39,462 nt of DNA from Cellulosilyticum sp. (GTDB lineage Bacteria; Bacillota; Clostridia; Lachnospirales; Cellulosilyticaceae): NCBI GenBank assembly GCA_017941635.1, contig JAGAVZ010000072.1:1-39462 (forward strand), in the 5' to 3' direction. The notes below the pieces were generated by a model. It was not told the origin of the DNA and ran no database searches. It was given only the letters and a program-made list of their open reading frames with translations. Positions 1 through 9,048 of the stretch are shown here, piece by piece. Positions within the stretch are counted from its first letter, which is position 1. Every line of letters begins with the position of its first letter. The translations under genes were made by a program, and so were the position numbers.

Positions 1-180
1 AAATGTGAACCAGTTTATGAAGAAATGGAAGGTTGGGGAGATCTTTCTGGAGCGCGTACTTATGAAGAACTCCCAGAAAGTGTTAAGAAATATATTAGCC
101 GTATTGAAGAACTTATTGGATGTAAAATTACAATGGTAGGTATTGGTCCAGGTAGAGATCAAAACATTGTAATTGACTAG
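1..180 (+). CDS. purA: Adenylosuccinate synthetase, C-terminal end (partial)
   Basis: This is an open frame from base 1 to a TAG stop; only the last 59 residues are inside the window. The peptide contains YEEMEGW, LSGARTYEELP and VGIGPGRDQNIVID, which match the extreme C terminus of adenylosuccinate synthetase. The enzyme joins IMP and aspartate using GTP in the first committed step from IMP to AMP. The catalytic P-loop lies upstream, outside the window. A strong terminator follows, so this is the end of its transcription unit. Its purine role fits with purR, prs and the PurBox-like sites found further on, but its own control region cannot be seen. Confidence 0.93.
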   Translation, partial: KCEPVYEEMEGWGDLSGARTYEELPESVKKYISRIEELIGCKITMVGIGPGRDQNIVID

Positions 181-244
181 GTCTTAATACAAATTACGAT
201 TAGTAATCAAATGAGGGTATAAAATAGATTAGTATATTTAAGGT

Positions 245-285
245 AGCTCATGTATTTAGCATAATAAATACATGAGCTTTTGTTT
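245..285 (+). terminator. Rho-independent terminator after purA
   Basis: A perfect 13-bp stem (245-257 with 266-278) with an 8-nt loop is followed by a T-rich run. It lies 65 nt after the purA stop. The remaining stretch, about 286-490, holds no gene or convincing promoter that I can see. Confidence 0.85.
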
Positions 286-505
286 TATATATAATGTATG
301 GAAAAAGATGAAAATTTTATTAATGCTTAGACATGAATGTGAATATAGATTTAAGTAGACATTCAAATATAAAGGGAGTTTAGAAAAATAAAGAGGCTAT
401 AGTTTTTGATAAATAGTTATAGTAGAAGGTGCAAGTTCAGGGAGATATGAATGGGGAAGCATCAGGATGAATTGATAGGTTAATAAATTAAAAGGGAGAA
501 AAAAC

Positions 506-1108
506 ATGATTTCTTTAAGTGAAAAATTAGGTGATTATCTAGAGGAAAGTACATATATTAACTGGAAAGATTCAAGTATTATACAAAAAGCTAAGGAGTT
601 AGCTGATGAAGCTATAGATGAGATAGATTTAATTCGAAAAACCTATCATTTTGTAAGGGATGAAATAAAACATTCATGGGATGTACAAGATAAAAGAGTA
701 ACAATTAAAGCATCAGATGTATTAAGGGAAAGAGTGGGTATCTGTTGGGCAAAATCTCATTTACTGGCTGCCTTGCTTAGAGCAAATGGGATTCCTACAG
801 GGATTTGTTATCAACGATTAACATTAGGAGATACACCTGATACAGGCTATTGTATCCATGCACTAAATGCGGTTTATATTAAAGAACTAAATAAATGGAT
901 TAGAGTAGATGCCAGAGGCAATAAAGAAGGTGTTCAAGCTGAAATGAATCTCGATAAGGAGAAGTTAGCGTTTCCGATTAGAATTGAATATGATGAGATA
1001 GATTATCCAGAGATTTATACTAAACCAGCTCCTATAACGATAAAAGTTCTTGAAGAAAGTACAGATGCACTTTATATGTATATACATGATTTTCCAGAGT
1101 ACATATAA
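506..1108 (+). CDS. Transglutaminase-like cysteine protease-fold protein
   Basis: The protein is 200 aa and has the transglutaminase-core pattern. Cys80 lies in GICWAKSHLLAALLRANGIP, His118 in CIHALNAVY and Asp135 in RVDARGN, which are the Cys-His-Asp triad in the usual order and spacing. There is no signal peptide or membrane segment, so it is probably cytoplasmic. Members of this superfamily act as proteases, transglutaminases or amidases, and the substrate cannot be read from the sequence. The start is supported by GGGAG about 10 nt upstream of the ATG. It stands alone between the purA terminator and an independently promoted membrane-protein gene. The family call is firm; the function is not. 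Confidence 0.8.
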   Translation: MISLSEKLGDYLEESTYINWKDSSIIQKAKELADEAIDEIDLIRKTYHFVRDEIKHSWDVQDKRVTIKASDVLRERVGICWAKSHLLAALLRANGIPTGICYQRLTLGDTPDTGYCIHALNAVYIKELNKWIRVDARGNKEGVQAEMNLDKEKLAFPIRIEYDEIDYPEIYTKPAPITIKVLEESTDALYMYIHDFPEYI

Positions 1109-1193
1109 AATGGATAAATATATTCATAAAGAATTTATATGTCTATAGGATAATAAAGTTTATATAATAGGACTAAAAGTAAGCTATTATATC

Positions 1194-1222
1194 TTGGAAA
1201 ATAACAGACAATACAATATAAT
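1194..1222 (+). promoter_or_regulatory. Sigma-A-type promoter for the Bax-inhibitor-1 gene
   Basis: TTGGAA (1194-1199), a 17-bp spacer and TATAAT (1217-1222), 36 bp before the start codon. The match is near consensus and correctly spaced. Confidence 0.65.
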
Positions 1223-1257
1223 AGTTGAATAAGACAAGTTAAATAGGAGGGTTAGAT

Positions 1258-1962
1258 ATGAATGGTATGAATCAAGAATTTAATGGCTATCATGGATATG
1301 CAGATCCAGAAGTGGCTGTTAGAAAAACAATGGTTGGCGTATATGGCTGGATGACATTAGCACTTATTATTTCAGCAGTAACAGGTTTTTTAATTGCATC
1401 AAATTATAATTTACTTTACACATTAGCTGCAACATCTGCTTATTGGGTAGTGGCAATTGCTGAGATAGTAGTTGTTGTAATGATTAGTGCAAGATCACAC
1501 AAAATGAGTTCTGCTGCTGCAAAAGCATGGTTTGTGGTTTATGCAATATTAAATGGGGTTACTTTTGGAAGTATTTTTGCTATTTATGGTTTAGGGGTAG
1601 CAGGTTATGCTTTCCTAGTAACTGCGATTGTATTTGCAGTAATGACTGTATATGGTTATGTAACTAAAACAGATTTATCAAAAATTGGTAACTTATTCTT
1701 TATGGCATTAATCGGAATTTTAATTGCAACAGTATTTAATTTCATTTTCCCAATGCCAGGTTTCTCAAGAGCGATTATGTATGTAACAGTTGTAGTCTTT
1801 ATTGGACTTATTGGTTGGGATACACAAAAAATCAAACAATTAGCGTATGCTGAAAGTCAAGGATTAGTAAGAAATGCAAGTATTATTGGTGCACTTACAC
1901 TTTATCTTGATTTCATTAATATCTTTATTAGACTAGTAAGTATTATGGGTAGAGATGACTAA
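1258..1962 (+). CDS. Bax inhibitor-1 (BI-1)/YccA family membrane protein
   Basis: The protein is 234 aa and almost entirely hydrophobic, with about seven transmembrane segments after a short soluble N terminus. Family landmarks include the first helix with VYGWMTLAL, GVTFGSIFAIYG in the middle and FIGLIGWDTQKIKQLA followed by ALTLYLDFINIFIRLVSIMG at the C terminus. The Asp residues of the last two motifs correspond to the conserved acidic pair of bacterial BI-1 proteins, which in some members gate a pH-dependent calcium leak. The physiological role in Firmicutes is poorly known. AGGAGGG lies about 6 nt before the ATG. It is monocistronic, with its own promoter and a terminator shared with the convergent lipoprotein gene. 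Confidence 0.88.
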   Translation: MNGMNQEFNGYHGYADPEVAVRKTMVGVYGWMTLALIISAVTGFLIASNYNLLYTLAATSAYWVVAIAEIVVVVMISARSHKMSSAAAKAWFVVYAILNGVTFGSIFAIYGLGVAGYAFLVTAIVFAVMTVYGYVTKTDLSKIGNLFFMALIGILIATVFNFIFPMPGFSRAIMYVTVVVFIGLIGWDTQKIKQLAYAESQGLVRNASIIGALTLYLDFINIFIRLVSIMGRDD

Positions 1963-2030
1963 TTAAATTTCATAACTTGGCAACTTAATTACTCAGATTA
2001 GTAAATTAAAAAGTATATAGAACGAATAAA

Positions 2031-2106
2031 AACTGCGATTTTGAAGAAGGGTACTTTTACTCAGTAAAGGAGAAGGTACTTACTTCCAATAATCGCAGTT
2101 TTTTTG
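2031..2106. terminator. Bidirectional terminator between convergent genes
   Basis: A 10-bp outer stem AACTGCGATT/AATCGCAGTT (2031-2040 with 2091-2100) encloses a structured 50-nt interior. It is flanked by T7 on the plus side and by AAAA (U-run on the minus strand) on the other. It can therefore serve both the BI-1 gene and the minus-strand lipoprotein gene. About 140 bases from here to 2245 show nothing else. Confidence 0.7.
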
Positions 2107-2244
2107 TGGAGTGAGTTGTTTTGTAAAATTAATTATATAGTGGAGATTTTATTGATAAGAGTAATTTTATGTAGTAGGAAAAGCCGATATAGAGTGTCGT
2201 TTAGATTGAAAAATAATCCTATACCCAAGTTGTATTAGATTGTA

Positions 2245-2907
2245 CTATTTTTGTAAAGACTCATTATAGTCAATAAGCATGCAAAGTTCCTTGGTAAAAG
2301 CCTCATAATCTTCAGGAAGCCATAGGCCATTTTTTTTAGTAAAAACAAAATGAGTTTCTTGGGTGATTTCTAATGGCTTGGCGGTTTCATAACCTTTAAT
2401 AAGATGAATAATATAAGCATGAATCAAATCGGATAAATAGTCAGCATGTTGCCTGTAATCAGAGATGTTGACTTGATTTAATGCGAGCTGTGTTGCGTTA
2501 TTGGTCAAAGTATTAAAATCAACGCATGAAGAGGTTAATGTAACAATTTGAGTGTTGCCGTTTGGAGAGCTAATTGCATGACAGTCGAGTTGTTTAAGAA
2601 GAGCAAGATAAGCCTCTTGGATAGAATAAATTTGGTCGTCAGAGAGTGTAATACGATTTTCTACGGATAAATCTGATAAGATTTGCTGACGGAGATTTTC
2701 ATTTACATTATCTATGACTAATTGGCTCATTTTTTCATCCATAATATTAAGAGAGATTATTTGAGAAGCGTCTTGGTGAATGAGGAGTTTGTAGTAACTA
2801 AGAGCTACTTCACTAGCAGGGGGAGAAGAAAATTGACAGCCAATAAAAGGTATGAAGAATATAGTAATAAGCATAATCAAATAAATTAATTTTTTCGGTG
2901 TGTTCAA
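2245..2907 (-). CDS. Hypothetical lipoprotein
   Basis: This is a secreted lipoprotein of about 220 aa. A positively charged start (NTPKK), a hydrophobic stretch and the lipobox FIGC (Cys about 24) predict lipid anchoring to the outer face of the membrane. The mature part is soluble and rich in Gln, Asn and Asp, with two other Cys residues that could pair. I do not recognise a domain; the layout (ALSYYKLLIHQDASQI) recalls DUF5105-like lipoproteins, but only weakly. The frame is open up to a TTG at 2916, but that codon directly abuts the AGGAG (2921-2917 on the minus strand). The TTG at 2907 is 9 nt from the same AGGAG and is the better start. It is transcribed divergently from the GH18 gene. 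Confidence 0.65.
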   Translation of the reverse strand: MNTPKKLIYLIMLITIFFIPFIGCQFSSPPASEVALSYYKLLIHQDASQIISLNIMDEKMSQLVIDNVNENLRQQILSDLSVENRITLSDDQIYSIQEAYLALLKQLDCHAISSPNGNTQIVTLTSSCVDFNTLTNNATQLALNQVNISDYRQHADYLSDLIHAYIIHLIKGYETAKPLEITQETHFVFTKKNGLWLPEDYEAFTKELCMLIDYNESLQK

Positions 2908-3050
2908 TAGAATCAACTCCTATAAAATAGACTTCTTTTAAAGTATAGAGTAAATCATACAAAATTAAACAATTATAGTCAAATGGCTAAGGGGGATAAT
3001 AAAAAGATATTGTAGAGTATGTAGAATTATTTATTATTATTTTGTAATAG

Positions 3051-3081
3051 TTAACAAGTCAAGAGGGTTTTATGATATACT
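3051..3081 (+). promoter_or_regulatory. Possible promoter of the GH18 gene
   Basis: TTAACA (3051-3056) and TATACT (3076-3081) with a 19-bp spacer, just upstream of AAGGAGGAGGG. The -10 is good; the spacer is longer than ideal. Confidence 0.4.
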
Positions 3082-3105
3082 TATAACGATTAAGGAGGAG
3101 GGAAA

Positions 3106-4767
3106 ATGTTTAAAAAGATTTTTGCAGGAGGGTTAGTACTTGTTGCTATTTTAATGGGTATTTTTGTACACAACAAAGTATCTTATGTAGGAGAGCAAGT
3201 GGATCCTTTAATGTATTTTGATGAATTTCAAGGAAATACAAATAATTTAGTTTACGAAGATAAGAGAGTGGATGTCAAAGAGCCTATTCAAATTATAGAT
3301 GATAAAGTTTTTGTAAATTGCGTGGCTGTTAATGAGTATATCAATGACCGTATGTTCTATGACCAACAAGAACAGGTTGTCACATTTACAAATACAAAAG
3401 AAGTTGTAAGACTTCATGAAGGAGAAAATACAATCTCTTTTTCAGGGATAGAAGGAACTTATTCTGTTAAGAAATTAGGAGATTATTTATATATAGAAGA
3501 AGATTTGATTAAAGATTTATTTGGAACTGAAATTAAATTAGGTGAAGATGAAAGACTTTTTGTTGCAACGAATACAGGTGTGAATCAAAATGTTGCTAAG
3601 GTTAAGAAAAAAACATATTTACGTACACATCCACAGAAGAAATCAACTGTCATTGAGGTGATTTCTGGAGGAGAACAAGTGAACATCTATGAAGAAGAAG
3701 GTGAATATGTTCGTGTACGTAGTGAGAATGGAATTATTGGCTATTTGCCAAGTGCTGATTTAAAAAATTATGAGGTTGTAGAAGCAGCTGATTTACCACA
3801 AGTAGAAAATTGGGCAGTAAATCCATTAGGTGAAACAGTAAAACTCATGTGGGATGATATGACGACAAGATCTGAAAAAGATTTTAATACAAACAAATAT
3901 GCACGTATGCAAAATGTGAATGTACTTGCACCAGCGTGGTTTGAGTTTGCGAGTGAAGATGGGACATTATCAGATATTGCAACAACTTCTTATGTACAGC
4001 AAGCACATAATCGAGGTATGCAGGTGTGGGCTATCTTAAGACACAATTTTAGTGAACCACAATTAACGGAAGAGATTTTATCAAGTACAACAAAGAGACA
4101 ATATGTAATTGATCAATTGATTGGTTATGCGAAACAATATGGTTTTGATGGCGTTAATGTGGATATTGAGAATATCCAAAATGAAACAAGCGATGTGTGG
4201 GTTGAGTTTATGAGAGAACTTTATCCACAGCTCAAAGCAGAGGGGTTAATTGTTTCAGTAGATGTTTATACACCATCTAGCTGGTCAGACCATTATGAAC
4301 GTGAAAAAGTAGGAGAAAGTAGTGACTATTTTATTGTAATGGCATATGACCAACATTGGTCAGGTTCAGAGAATGCAGGCTCTGTGGCAGATATCACTTG
4401 GACAGAAGAAGGTATTGTGGCTACATTAGAAGAGGTGCCAAGTGAAAAATTAGTTTTAGGTATACCATTCTATACAAGACGCTGGAAAGAGGATGCGCAA
4501 GGTTTATCTAGCAAATCTTATAGCATGTCTTCGATGAAAGAACTTATTGATTCATTAAATGTAGTACCTATTTATGATGAAACAAGTGGACAAAACTATG
4601 TGGAATATATAAAAGAGGGTGCGACTTATAAAGTATGGTTAGAGGATGCACTTTCTGTGCAAAAACGTATTGACTTAATGGAAAAATATAATCTAGCAGG
4701 CTATGGTGCATGGCGTCTAGGTTATGAAACAAGTGATATTTGGGATATACTTAATAAAGTTGAATAA
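3106..4767 (+). CDS. Secreted glycoside hydrolase family 18 protein with SH3b domain
   Basis: The protein is 553 aa with an N-terminal signal anchor (about residues 4-24). Residues about 45-160 resemble the copper-amine-oxidase N-terminal stalk fold, a non-catalytic wall or surface module. Residues about 163-222 form a bacterial SH3 domain (YLRTHPQKKSTVIEVI... GYLPSADL). The rest is a GH18 barrel with DGVNVDIE at residues 348-355; Glu355 is the predicted catalytic acid, and Asn at position 351 is common in this subfamily. The nearest known relatives are the YaaH/SleL/YdhD-type enzymes that cut N-acetylglucosamine bonds in cortex or wall peptidoglycan. The neighbouring cwlD supports a wall or spore role, although substrate and timing are inference. 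The ribosome site AAGGAGGAGGG precedes the ATG. Confidence 0.85.
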   Translation: MFKKIFAGGLVLVAILMGIFVHNKVSYVGEQVDPLMYFDEFQGNTNNLVYEDKRVDVKEPIQIIDDKVFVNCVAVNEYINDRMFYDQQEQVVTFTNTKEVVRLHEGENTISFSGIEGTYSVKKLGDYLYIEEDLIKDLFGTEIKLGEDERLFVATNTGVNQNVAKVKKKTYLRTHPQKKSTVIEVISGGEQVNIYEEEGEYVRVRSENGIIGYLPSADLKNYEVVEAADLPQVENWAVNPLGETVKLMWDDMTTRSEKDFNTNKYARMQNVNVLAPAWFEFASEDGTLSDIATTSYVQQAHNRGMQVWAILRHNFSEPQLTEEILSSTTKRQYVIDQLIGYAKQYGFDGVNVDIENIQNETSDVWVEFMRELYPQLKAEGLIVSVDVYTPSSWSDHYEREKVGESSDYFIVMAYDQHWSGSENAGSVADITWTEEGIVATLEEVPSEKLVLGIPFYTRRWKEDAQGLSSKSYSMSSMKELIDSLNVVPIYDETSGQNYVEYIKEGATYKVWLEDALSVQKRIDLMEKYNLAGYGAWRLGYETSDIWDILNKVE

Positions 4768-4776
4768 ATAGAAGAA

Positions 4777-4819
4777 AAAGAACAAATCACTAAAGATATA
4801 GGGGATTTGTTCTTTTTTT
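4777..4819 (+). terminator. Terminator after the GH18 gene
   Basis: A perfect 12-bp stem (4777-4788 with 4804-4815) with a 15-nt loop is followed by a T-run. It starts 10 nt after the stop codon. Confidence 0.82.
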
Positions 4820-4873
4820 ATAAGAATATAGAGGCTTTTGATATAGAAAATATAGAATGAAGGGGCTAGTAGG

Positions 4874-5647
4874 ATGAATTCTACGAGGTATATGGAACAA
4901 GTTTTATATAAACCAAATGGAAACAGTTGCCAAATGATTGTTTTTATCCATGGCATACTAGAAAGTTACAAACAATTTCGTGCATTGGCTCAATTAGCTG
5001 AGCATGAGGGTTATGCAACTTGCTTACTTCTTTTACCAGGGCATGGTGGGAGCAGTAGAGAGTTTGCCAAAACAAGCTATAAAGAATGGATTAGGTACAC
5101 CTCAAGGAAGATAGCAGAACTTGCCTCTTGGTATGATGAAATCATTTTAGTAGGACACTCTATGGGCGCTTTACTTGCAATATGTGAAGCTATGAATCCA
5201 TCTAATAAGATTAAGTCTTTATTTTTAATCAATCCTCCTTTAATGATTCATATATGGCCGCGTGTTATCAAGAGTGCAATCAGTATCAAAATAGGACATG
5301 TCGGGGTTTCAAGACCCTATACGCAGGCAGAATATCATGCAATGGGGGTAGAACCTCTTAAATTAAGAGATACTATAGGGTGGATTAATCGATATAGTGA
5401 ATTGATAGCTATCATTTACTATACAAGAAAACAAATCTTGAAATTAAACCTACCTATGTATGTTGTTTTGGCAGAGAAAGATGAGTTTGTAAGTAGGAAA
5501 AGTGCAAAATATTTAAAAGGGTACAAAGGAAAGCTTGAAAAATTATATCTTGCCGATTCAGGACATTTTTGTTACCACCATAGTGATTTGGTAAGATTAG
5601 AAAAGTTTTATCTGAGATTTATTAGAGAGGTGAATACTAATAAGTAG
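4874..5647 (+). CDS. Alpha/beta hydrolase (serine hydrolase, esterase/lipase-like)
   Basis: The protein is 257 aa with the standard alpha/beta-hydrolase layout. There is an oxyanion-loop motif FIHGILES near residue 24 and PGHGGSS near residue 55. The nucleophile elbow is GHSMG with Ser96, the acid is Asp203 in LAEKDEF, and the base is His231 in DSGHFCYHH. The fold is close to monoglyceride lipases and carboxylesterases, but the true substrate is unknown. There is no signal peptide. GAAGGGG lies before the ATG. It is followed after 46 nt by cwlD on the same strand with no terminator between, so the two are probably cotranscribed. Confidence 0.83.
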   Translation: MNSTRYMEQVLYKPNGNSCQMIVFIHGILESYKQFRALAQLAEHEGYATCLLLLPGHGGSSREFAKTSYKEWIRYTSRKIAELASWYDEIILVGHSMGALLAICEAMNPSNKIKSLFLINPPLMIHIWPRVIKSAISIKIGHVGVSRPYTQAEYHAMGVEPLKLRDTIGWINRYSELIAIIYYTRKQILKLNLPMYVVLAEKDEFVSRKSAKYLKGYKGKLEKLYLADSGHFCYHHSDLVRLEKFYLRFIREVNTNK

Positions 5648-5693
5648 GCATGTTGTAACTTATAGAAAAATTATCTAGGATAGAGGAAAAGGA

Positions 5694-6380
5694 ATGCACA
5701 ATAAGAAGAGAATTTGGTTGTTAATACTTGTTATGGTATTAAGTAGCTTTCAAAATTTATTAAGTAGACCAATTATGGCAAATAGTAGTGTGCTTGCCAA
5801 TAAAGTGATTATTGTAGACCCAGGACATGGAGGATTTGACCCTGGCAAACCTGGAATTACAGGGCAGGATGAAAAACATTTAAATCTGGATATTGCACTT
5901 ATGCTTAGGGACTATTTAGAAAGTGCAGGAGCAATTGTTATTATGACACGTACAACAGATGACGATGTGGATGGCATGGATGGGGTAAAACACAAGAGTA
6001 AGGATATGGTGGAACGTAAAAAGATTTCTAATGGAGGAGACTTACTAGTAAGTATTCATCAAAACTCATTTACTCAGTCCAGTGTACATGGCGCACAGGT
6101 TTTCTTTAATGGGAAATCTGAAGAAGGGAAGAATTTGGCAAATTGTATCCAAGATTCTATTAAGCGTTATGTGGATGAAACCAATAGAAGAACAGCTAAA
6201 AGCAATACCAACTATTATGTTTTAAAGGCGACAGATATACCAGCAGTGATTGTAGAGTGTGGTTTCTTAACTAATCCTGAAGAGGAAAAGAAACTCAATG
6301 ATAAGGTGTATCAAGATAAGATGGCGATGGGAATTTATATTGGAATTGTTCGTTATTTAGAACAAAAGTCAAATGGATAA
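5694..6380 (+). CDS. cwlD: N-acetylmuramoyl-L-alanine amidase, CwlD type
   Basis: The protein is 228 aa with an N-terminal hydrophobic signal segment (residues about 7-30) followed by an Amidase_3 domain. Zinc-site motifs are visible: IVDPGHGGFDPG (first His), the glutamate region KHLNLDIALML, VSIHQNSF (second zinc His), and VIVECGFLTNPEEEKKL with the catalytic Glu. Length and motif wording match CwlD. In Bacillus, CwlD removes the peptide from muramic acid in the spore cortex so that PdaA can form muramic-delta-lactam, the mark read by germination lytic enzymes. A general wall amidase remains possible. The ribosome site GAGGAAAAGG overlaps the start region. Confidence 0.8.
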   Translation: MHNKKRIWLLILVMVLSSFQNLLSRPIMANSSVLANKVIIVDPGHGGFDPGKPGITGQDEKHLNLDIALMLRDYLESAGAIVIMTRTTDDDVDGMDGVKHKSKDMVERKKISNGGDLLVSIHQNSFTQSSVHGAQVFFNGKSEEGKNLANCIQDSIKRYVDETNRRTAKSNTNYYVLKATDIPAVIVECGFLTNPEEEKKLNDKVYQDKMAMGIYIGIVRYLEQKSNG

Positions 6381-6389
6381 AAAATAACA

Positions 6390-6440
6390 ACCCTTATGGT
6401 CAAAGTAATCGATATTTTAATGATCATAAGGGGTATTTTA
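6390..6440. terminator. Bidirectional terminator between cwlD and the MocR gene
   Basis: An imperfect stem (CCCTTATGGTCA near 6390-6402 against TGATCATAAGGG near 6421-6432, with G-T pairs) is flanked by TATTTTAT on the plus side and AAAAAATAA on the other. It lies between convergent genes. Confidence 0.6.
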
Positions 6441-6513
6441 TCAATCAGTATTTGGGGTGTTATTGGCTAATCATAGATTGGATAAAGAACGAGATAGAGG
6501 AAGCAATTGAATG

Positions 6514-7869
6514 TTACATAGGAGTAGAAAGAAGAATTTTTGAAAGCAGTTTAGCAAGTTCATCTATTTCTTCGTAGGAAATATCACTAATAGAAAGACG
6601 GAAGTAGCCTTTTAAATCATAATTTGAAAAGAGTTCGCCAGGTGCAATAATCATTTCTTTTTTTGTAAGCTGATTAAGAAGTAAAGGATATAGAGATTCA
6701 TCCACCTTACACCAAAGACTAAGGGCTCCTGGCTGTATATTATATTGAAGTAGAGGATGTAAAGGCGCAAGCTTTTGCAGTAAATATTGATAACGAGCCT
6801 TACAGGTGCTTAGAATATGCTGTTTAAGTGAGATTAATGCTTGGGAATCTAAATAATAGCGTAAAAATCTTTCGTTGAAGCCACATTCAATATCATCTTG
6901 AAAACGGCGGATTAAAGGAGTAGGTAGGACAAGAAAGCTATATTTAATATATGGAAGATAGACCTTGGAAAAATGATAGAGATAAATAACATGACCATCA
7001 TGAGGTTGATTGTAAAGTGGCTTATAGTGCATATTGGTTAAAAAGTCACAATAGGTACCATCTTCAATAATGAGGCAATCGTAGGTTTTGGCGAGAGCTA
7101 ATAGTTTTTGTTGGTTTTCTTGGCAGTAGCATATTCCTGTAGGGTTTTGTAAGTAGGGTGTCACAAAAATAGCAGAAATTGTACCAGTATGTAAATGTTT
7201 TTCTAGAATATCTAAGTCTATTCCATCTTTGGTTAAAGGAACTTCATAGACCTTTGCACCAATAGAACGAAGGTAGCAGGATAAGGTTAAATCTCTAGGT
7301 GTTTCTACGCAAACACCTATTTTAGGAGAAAGTTTAAAGAGACTTAGAAGAAAGGTTTCCATATCTTTAATTAATTTCACTTGAGCAAAATGAGTTTTGA
7401 CGCCAAGTGTTTGTAAGTAATGTGCTACATTCTGTTTCAGAGCTCTACGTTCACGATAAAAAGGATCACTAAAGGATTCCCAGCCTTCTTCATGAATAAT
7501 TTGCATAGTGAGTTCTTGGCAAAGTGAGGTAGGAAAGAAACTAGGTGATAAATTTAAGTGACTACAACAAATTTGTGAGTTTTTAGAAGTTGAAGGAAAA
7601 GGAATAGGCATTGTAGGTGTATTTTTGCGGTTCGTAATATAGGTTCCTTTACCAATATGGCTTTCAACCAAGCCTTGTTGTTCCAATAATTTATAGGCAC
7701 TTACTACGGTATCTCTATTAATAGAAAGTTGTTTAGAGAGATGACGTATGGTAGGTAATTTCATACCTTCATATAAAAGATCTTGTTGAATGAGTTTGGC
7801 AAGTTCACTAGCAAGTTGTATATAAATAGGAGTTGGATCTGATTTGGAAAGCTTAACAGCATGAAACAT
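6514..7869 (-). CDS. MocR/PdxR-type transcriptional regulator (GntR wHTH + aminotransferase fold)
   Basis: The protein is 451 aa. Residues about 12-78 are a GntR winged helix (PIYIQLASELAKLIQQ... LPTIRHLSKQLSINRDTVVSAYKLLEQQGLVE... GKGTYI). Residues about 110-447 are a fold-type-I aminotransferase domain with PLP-site features: QNPTG, IIEDGTYCDF and FSK, the likely aldimine lysine. The next motif reads LPYIKYSFLV where PdxR-like proteins usually carry an arginine (LRxGYLV), so a phosphate-contact residue may be changed to Lys. Such regulators sense PLP or amino compounds and usually control adjacent genes, but no obvious target lies next to it here. The ribosome site AGGAGG is 8 nt from the ATG. 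It has its own unit, with a terminator on each side. Confidence 0.87.
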   Translation of the reverse strand: MFHAVKLSKSDPTPIYIQLASELAKLIQQDLLYEGMKLPTIRHLSKQLSINRDTVVSAYKLLEQQGLVESHIGKGTYITNRKNTPTMPIPFPSTSKNSQICCSHLNLSPSFFPTSLCQELTMQIIHEEGWESFSDPFYRERRALKQNVAHYLQTLGVKTHFAQVKLIKDMETFLLSLFKLSPKIGVCVETPRDLTLSCYLRSIGAKVYEVPLTKDGIDLDILEKHLHTGTISAIFVTPYLQNPTGICYCQENQQKLLALAKTYDCLIIEDGTYCDFLTNMHYKPLYNQPHDGHVIYLYHFSKVYLPYIKYSFLVLPTPLIRRFQDDIECGFNERFLRYYLDSQALISLKQHILSTCKARYQYLLQKLAPLHPLLQYNIQPGALSLWCKVDESLYPLLLNQLTKKEMIIAPGELFSNYDLKGYFRLSISDISYEEIDELAKLLSKILLSTPM

Positions 7870-8032
7870 ATAGAACCTCCTGAAGTAAAATAGGTGATAC
7901 TATAATATATTAGGATAAGCTTAGAAATATCCATTATATTATGAAGTTAATCTTACATTGAAAAATAAGTAAGTAGTGTATAGAAGTTAAAATCAATATC
8001 AAAGGTAATATATGGATTGGATTGAGTACAAA

Positions 8033-8071
8033 TTAAAAAAGTACATGCAACTATAATGGCATGTACTTTTT
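8033..8071 (-). terminator. Terminator overlapping the end of the DnaC/DnaI-like gene
   Basis: A 13-bp stem (8036-8048 with 8059-8071) has its loop over the stop codon (8051-8053). On the minus strand it is followed by TTTTTTAAT. The right arm lies inside the coding sequence. About 160 bases from 7870 to 8032 show nothing else beyond the MocR ribosome site. Confidence 0.78.
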
Positions 8072-9046
8072 GAGTTTACGAATATCATCACCAAAGAATT
8101 TAAGTAATGTATACTGACCAACTATACGTGATACAATACGCTCAGAGTAACGTTCCTTAAGCTGAGCGTAGGTAAGATTGGTGGAGATAATGGTAGATGT
8201 TTGATTTAAATAACGTGAATTGATGACATTAAATAAATCACTAATAGTAATGGTTGAGATAGATTCCGTTCCTAAATCATCAATAATGAGCATATCTACG
8301 TCAAATAGCATATTTAAAATATCTTTAGATTCATCCTGCATATCTTCACGATGAAATCTAGATTCTTCAAAAAGCCTAAAGAGCTGTGGTGCTGTAAAGT
8401 ATAAAACTGTGAAACCATTATCTAAAAGTTCTTTTGCAATACAATTACATAAGAAGGTTTTACCAAGACCTGTTTGTCCTGTTAAAAGCAAACTTTCTTT
8501 TTGAGTTTCAAAATTTTCGATAAGCCCCACACAAATTTGTCTAATTTTTACCATATTATCATAAGGGGAAATATTATCTTTACCCACAGGTTCCTTAGAA
8601 TAATATTTTAGAGAGAAGGAATTAAAATTCTCTTTATCTAAAATATGTTTTAAGTTAGATTGCTCATAGGCGATATTGATGAGAGCTTGTTTGAAACAAG
8701 AACAGGTTTGATTCCCAATAAATCCTGTATCTTTGCAAGCTTTGCAGTGATACTGTTGTTCTAGGTAGTCAGGTTCAAAACCATTTTCTACTAAGAGCAT
8801 TTTTTTTGTTTGAATTAAATCATCTGAATGCTTATGAAAAGCAGCTAAGGAATCTGGATTAGGTGATGCCATCATACGTCTCACAAGCTTGATTCCTGAG
8901 TCGCTTAACTCATCATCGATCATTTTGATTTGTGGAATCTTTTCATAGATTTCTTTCTGACGACTGAGCATTGCTTGATGAGATTTGGAACGCATCAGGT
9001 CGTATTCGCGCAATAAGCGTTTGTAATGAAGTTCTTTATTATTCAT
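8051..9046 (-). CDS. DnaC/DnaI-like helicase loader ATPase
   Basis: The protein is 331 aa. The N-terminal half (residues 1-130) is helical and ends in a cysteine cluster (CKACKDTGFIGNQTCSCF), a likely zinc site as in DnaI. The C-terminal half is an AAA+ domain with Walker A GQTGLGKT (about residue 193), Walker B MLIIDDLGTE and the sensor region IISTNLT, followed by an arginine-finger region (RYSERIVSRI). Loaders of this family deliver the replicative helicase to single-stranded DNA at oriC or restart sites. The partner gene, a DnaD-domain protein, ends 2 nt upstream, so the two are translationally close and form a primosome operon. The start is supported by GGAGG before the ATG. Confidence 0.88.
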   Translation of the reverse strand: MNNKELHYKRLLREYDLMRSKSHQAMLSRQKEIYEKIPQIKMIDDELSDSGIKLVRRMMASPNPDSLAAFHKHSDDLIQTKKMLLVENGFEPDYLEQQYHCKACKDTGFIGNQTCSCFKQALINIAYEQSNLKHILDKENFNSFSLKYYSKEPVGKDNISPYDNMVKIRQICVGLIENFETQKESLLLTGQTGLGKTFLCNCIAKELLDNGFTVLYFTAPQLFRLFEESRFHREDMQDESKDILNMLFDVDMLIIDDLGTESISTITISDLFNVINSRYLNQTSTIISTNLTYAQLKERYSERIVSRIVGQYTLLKFFGDDIRKLKKYMPL

Positions 9047-9048
9047 AA

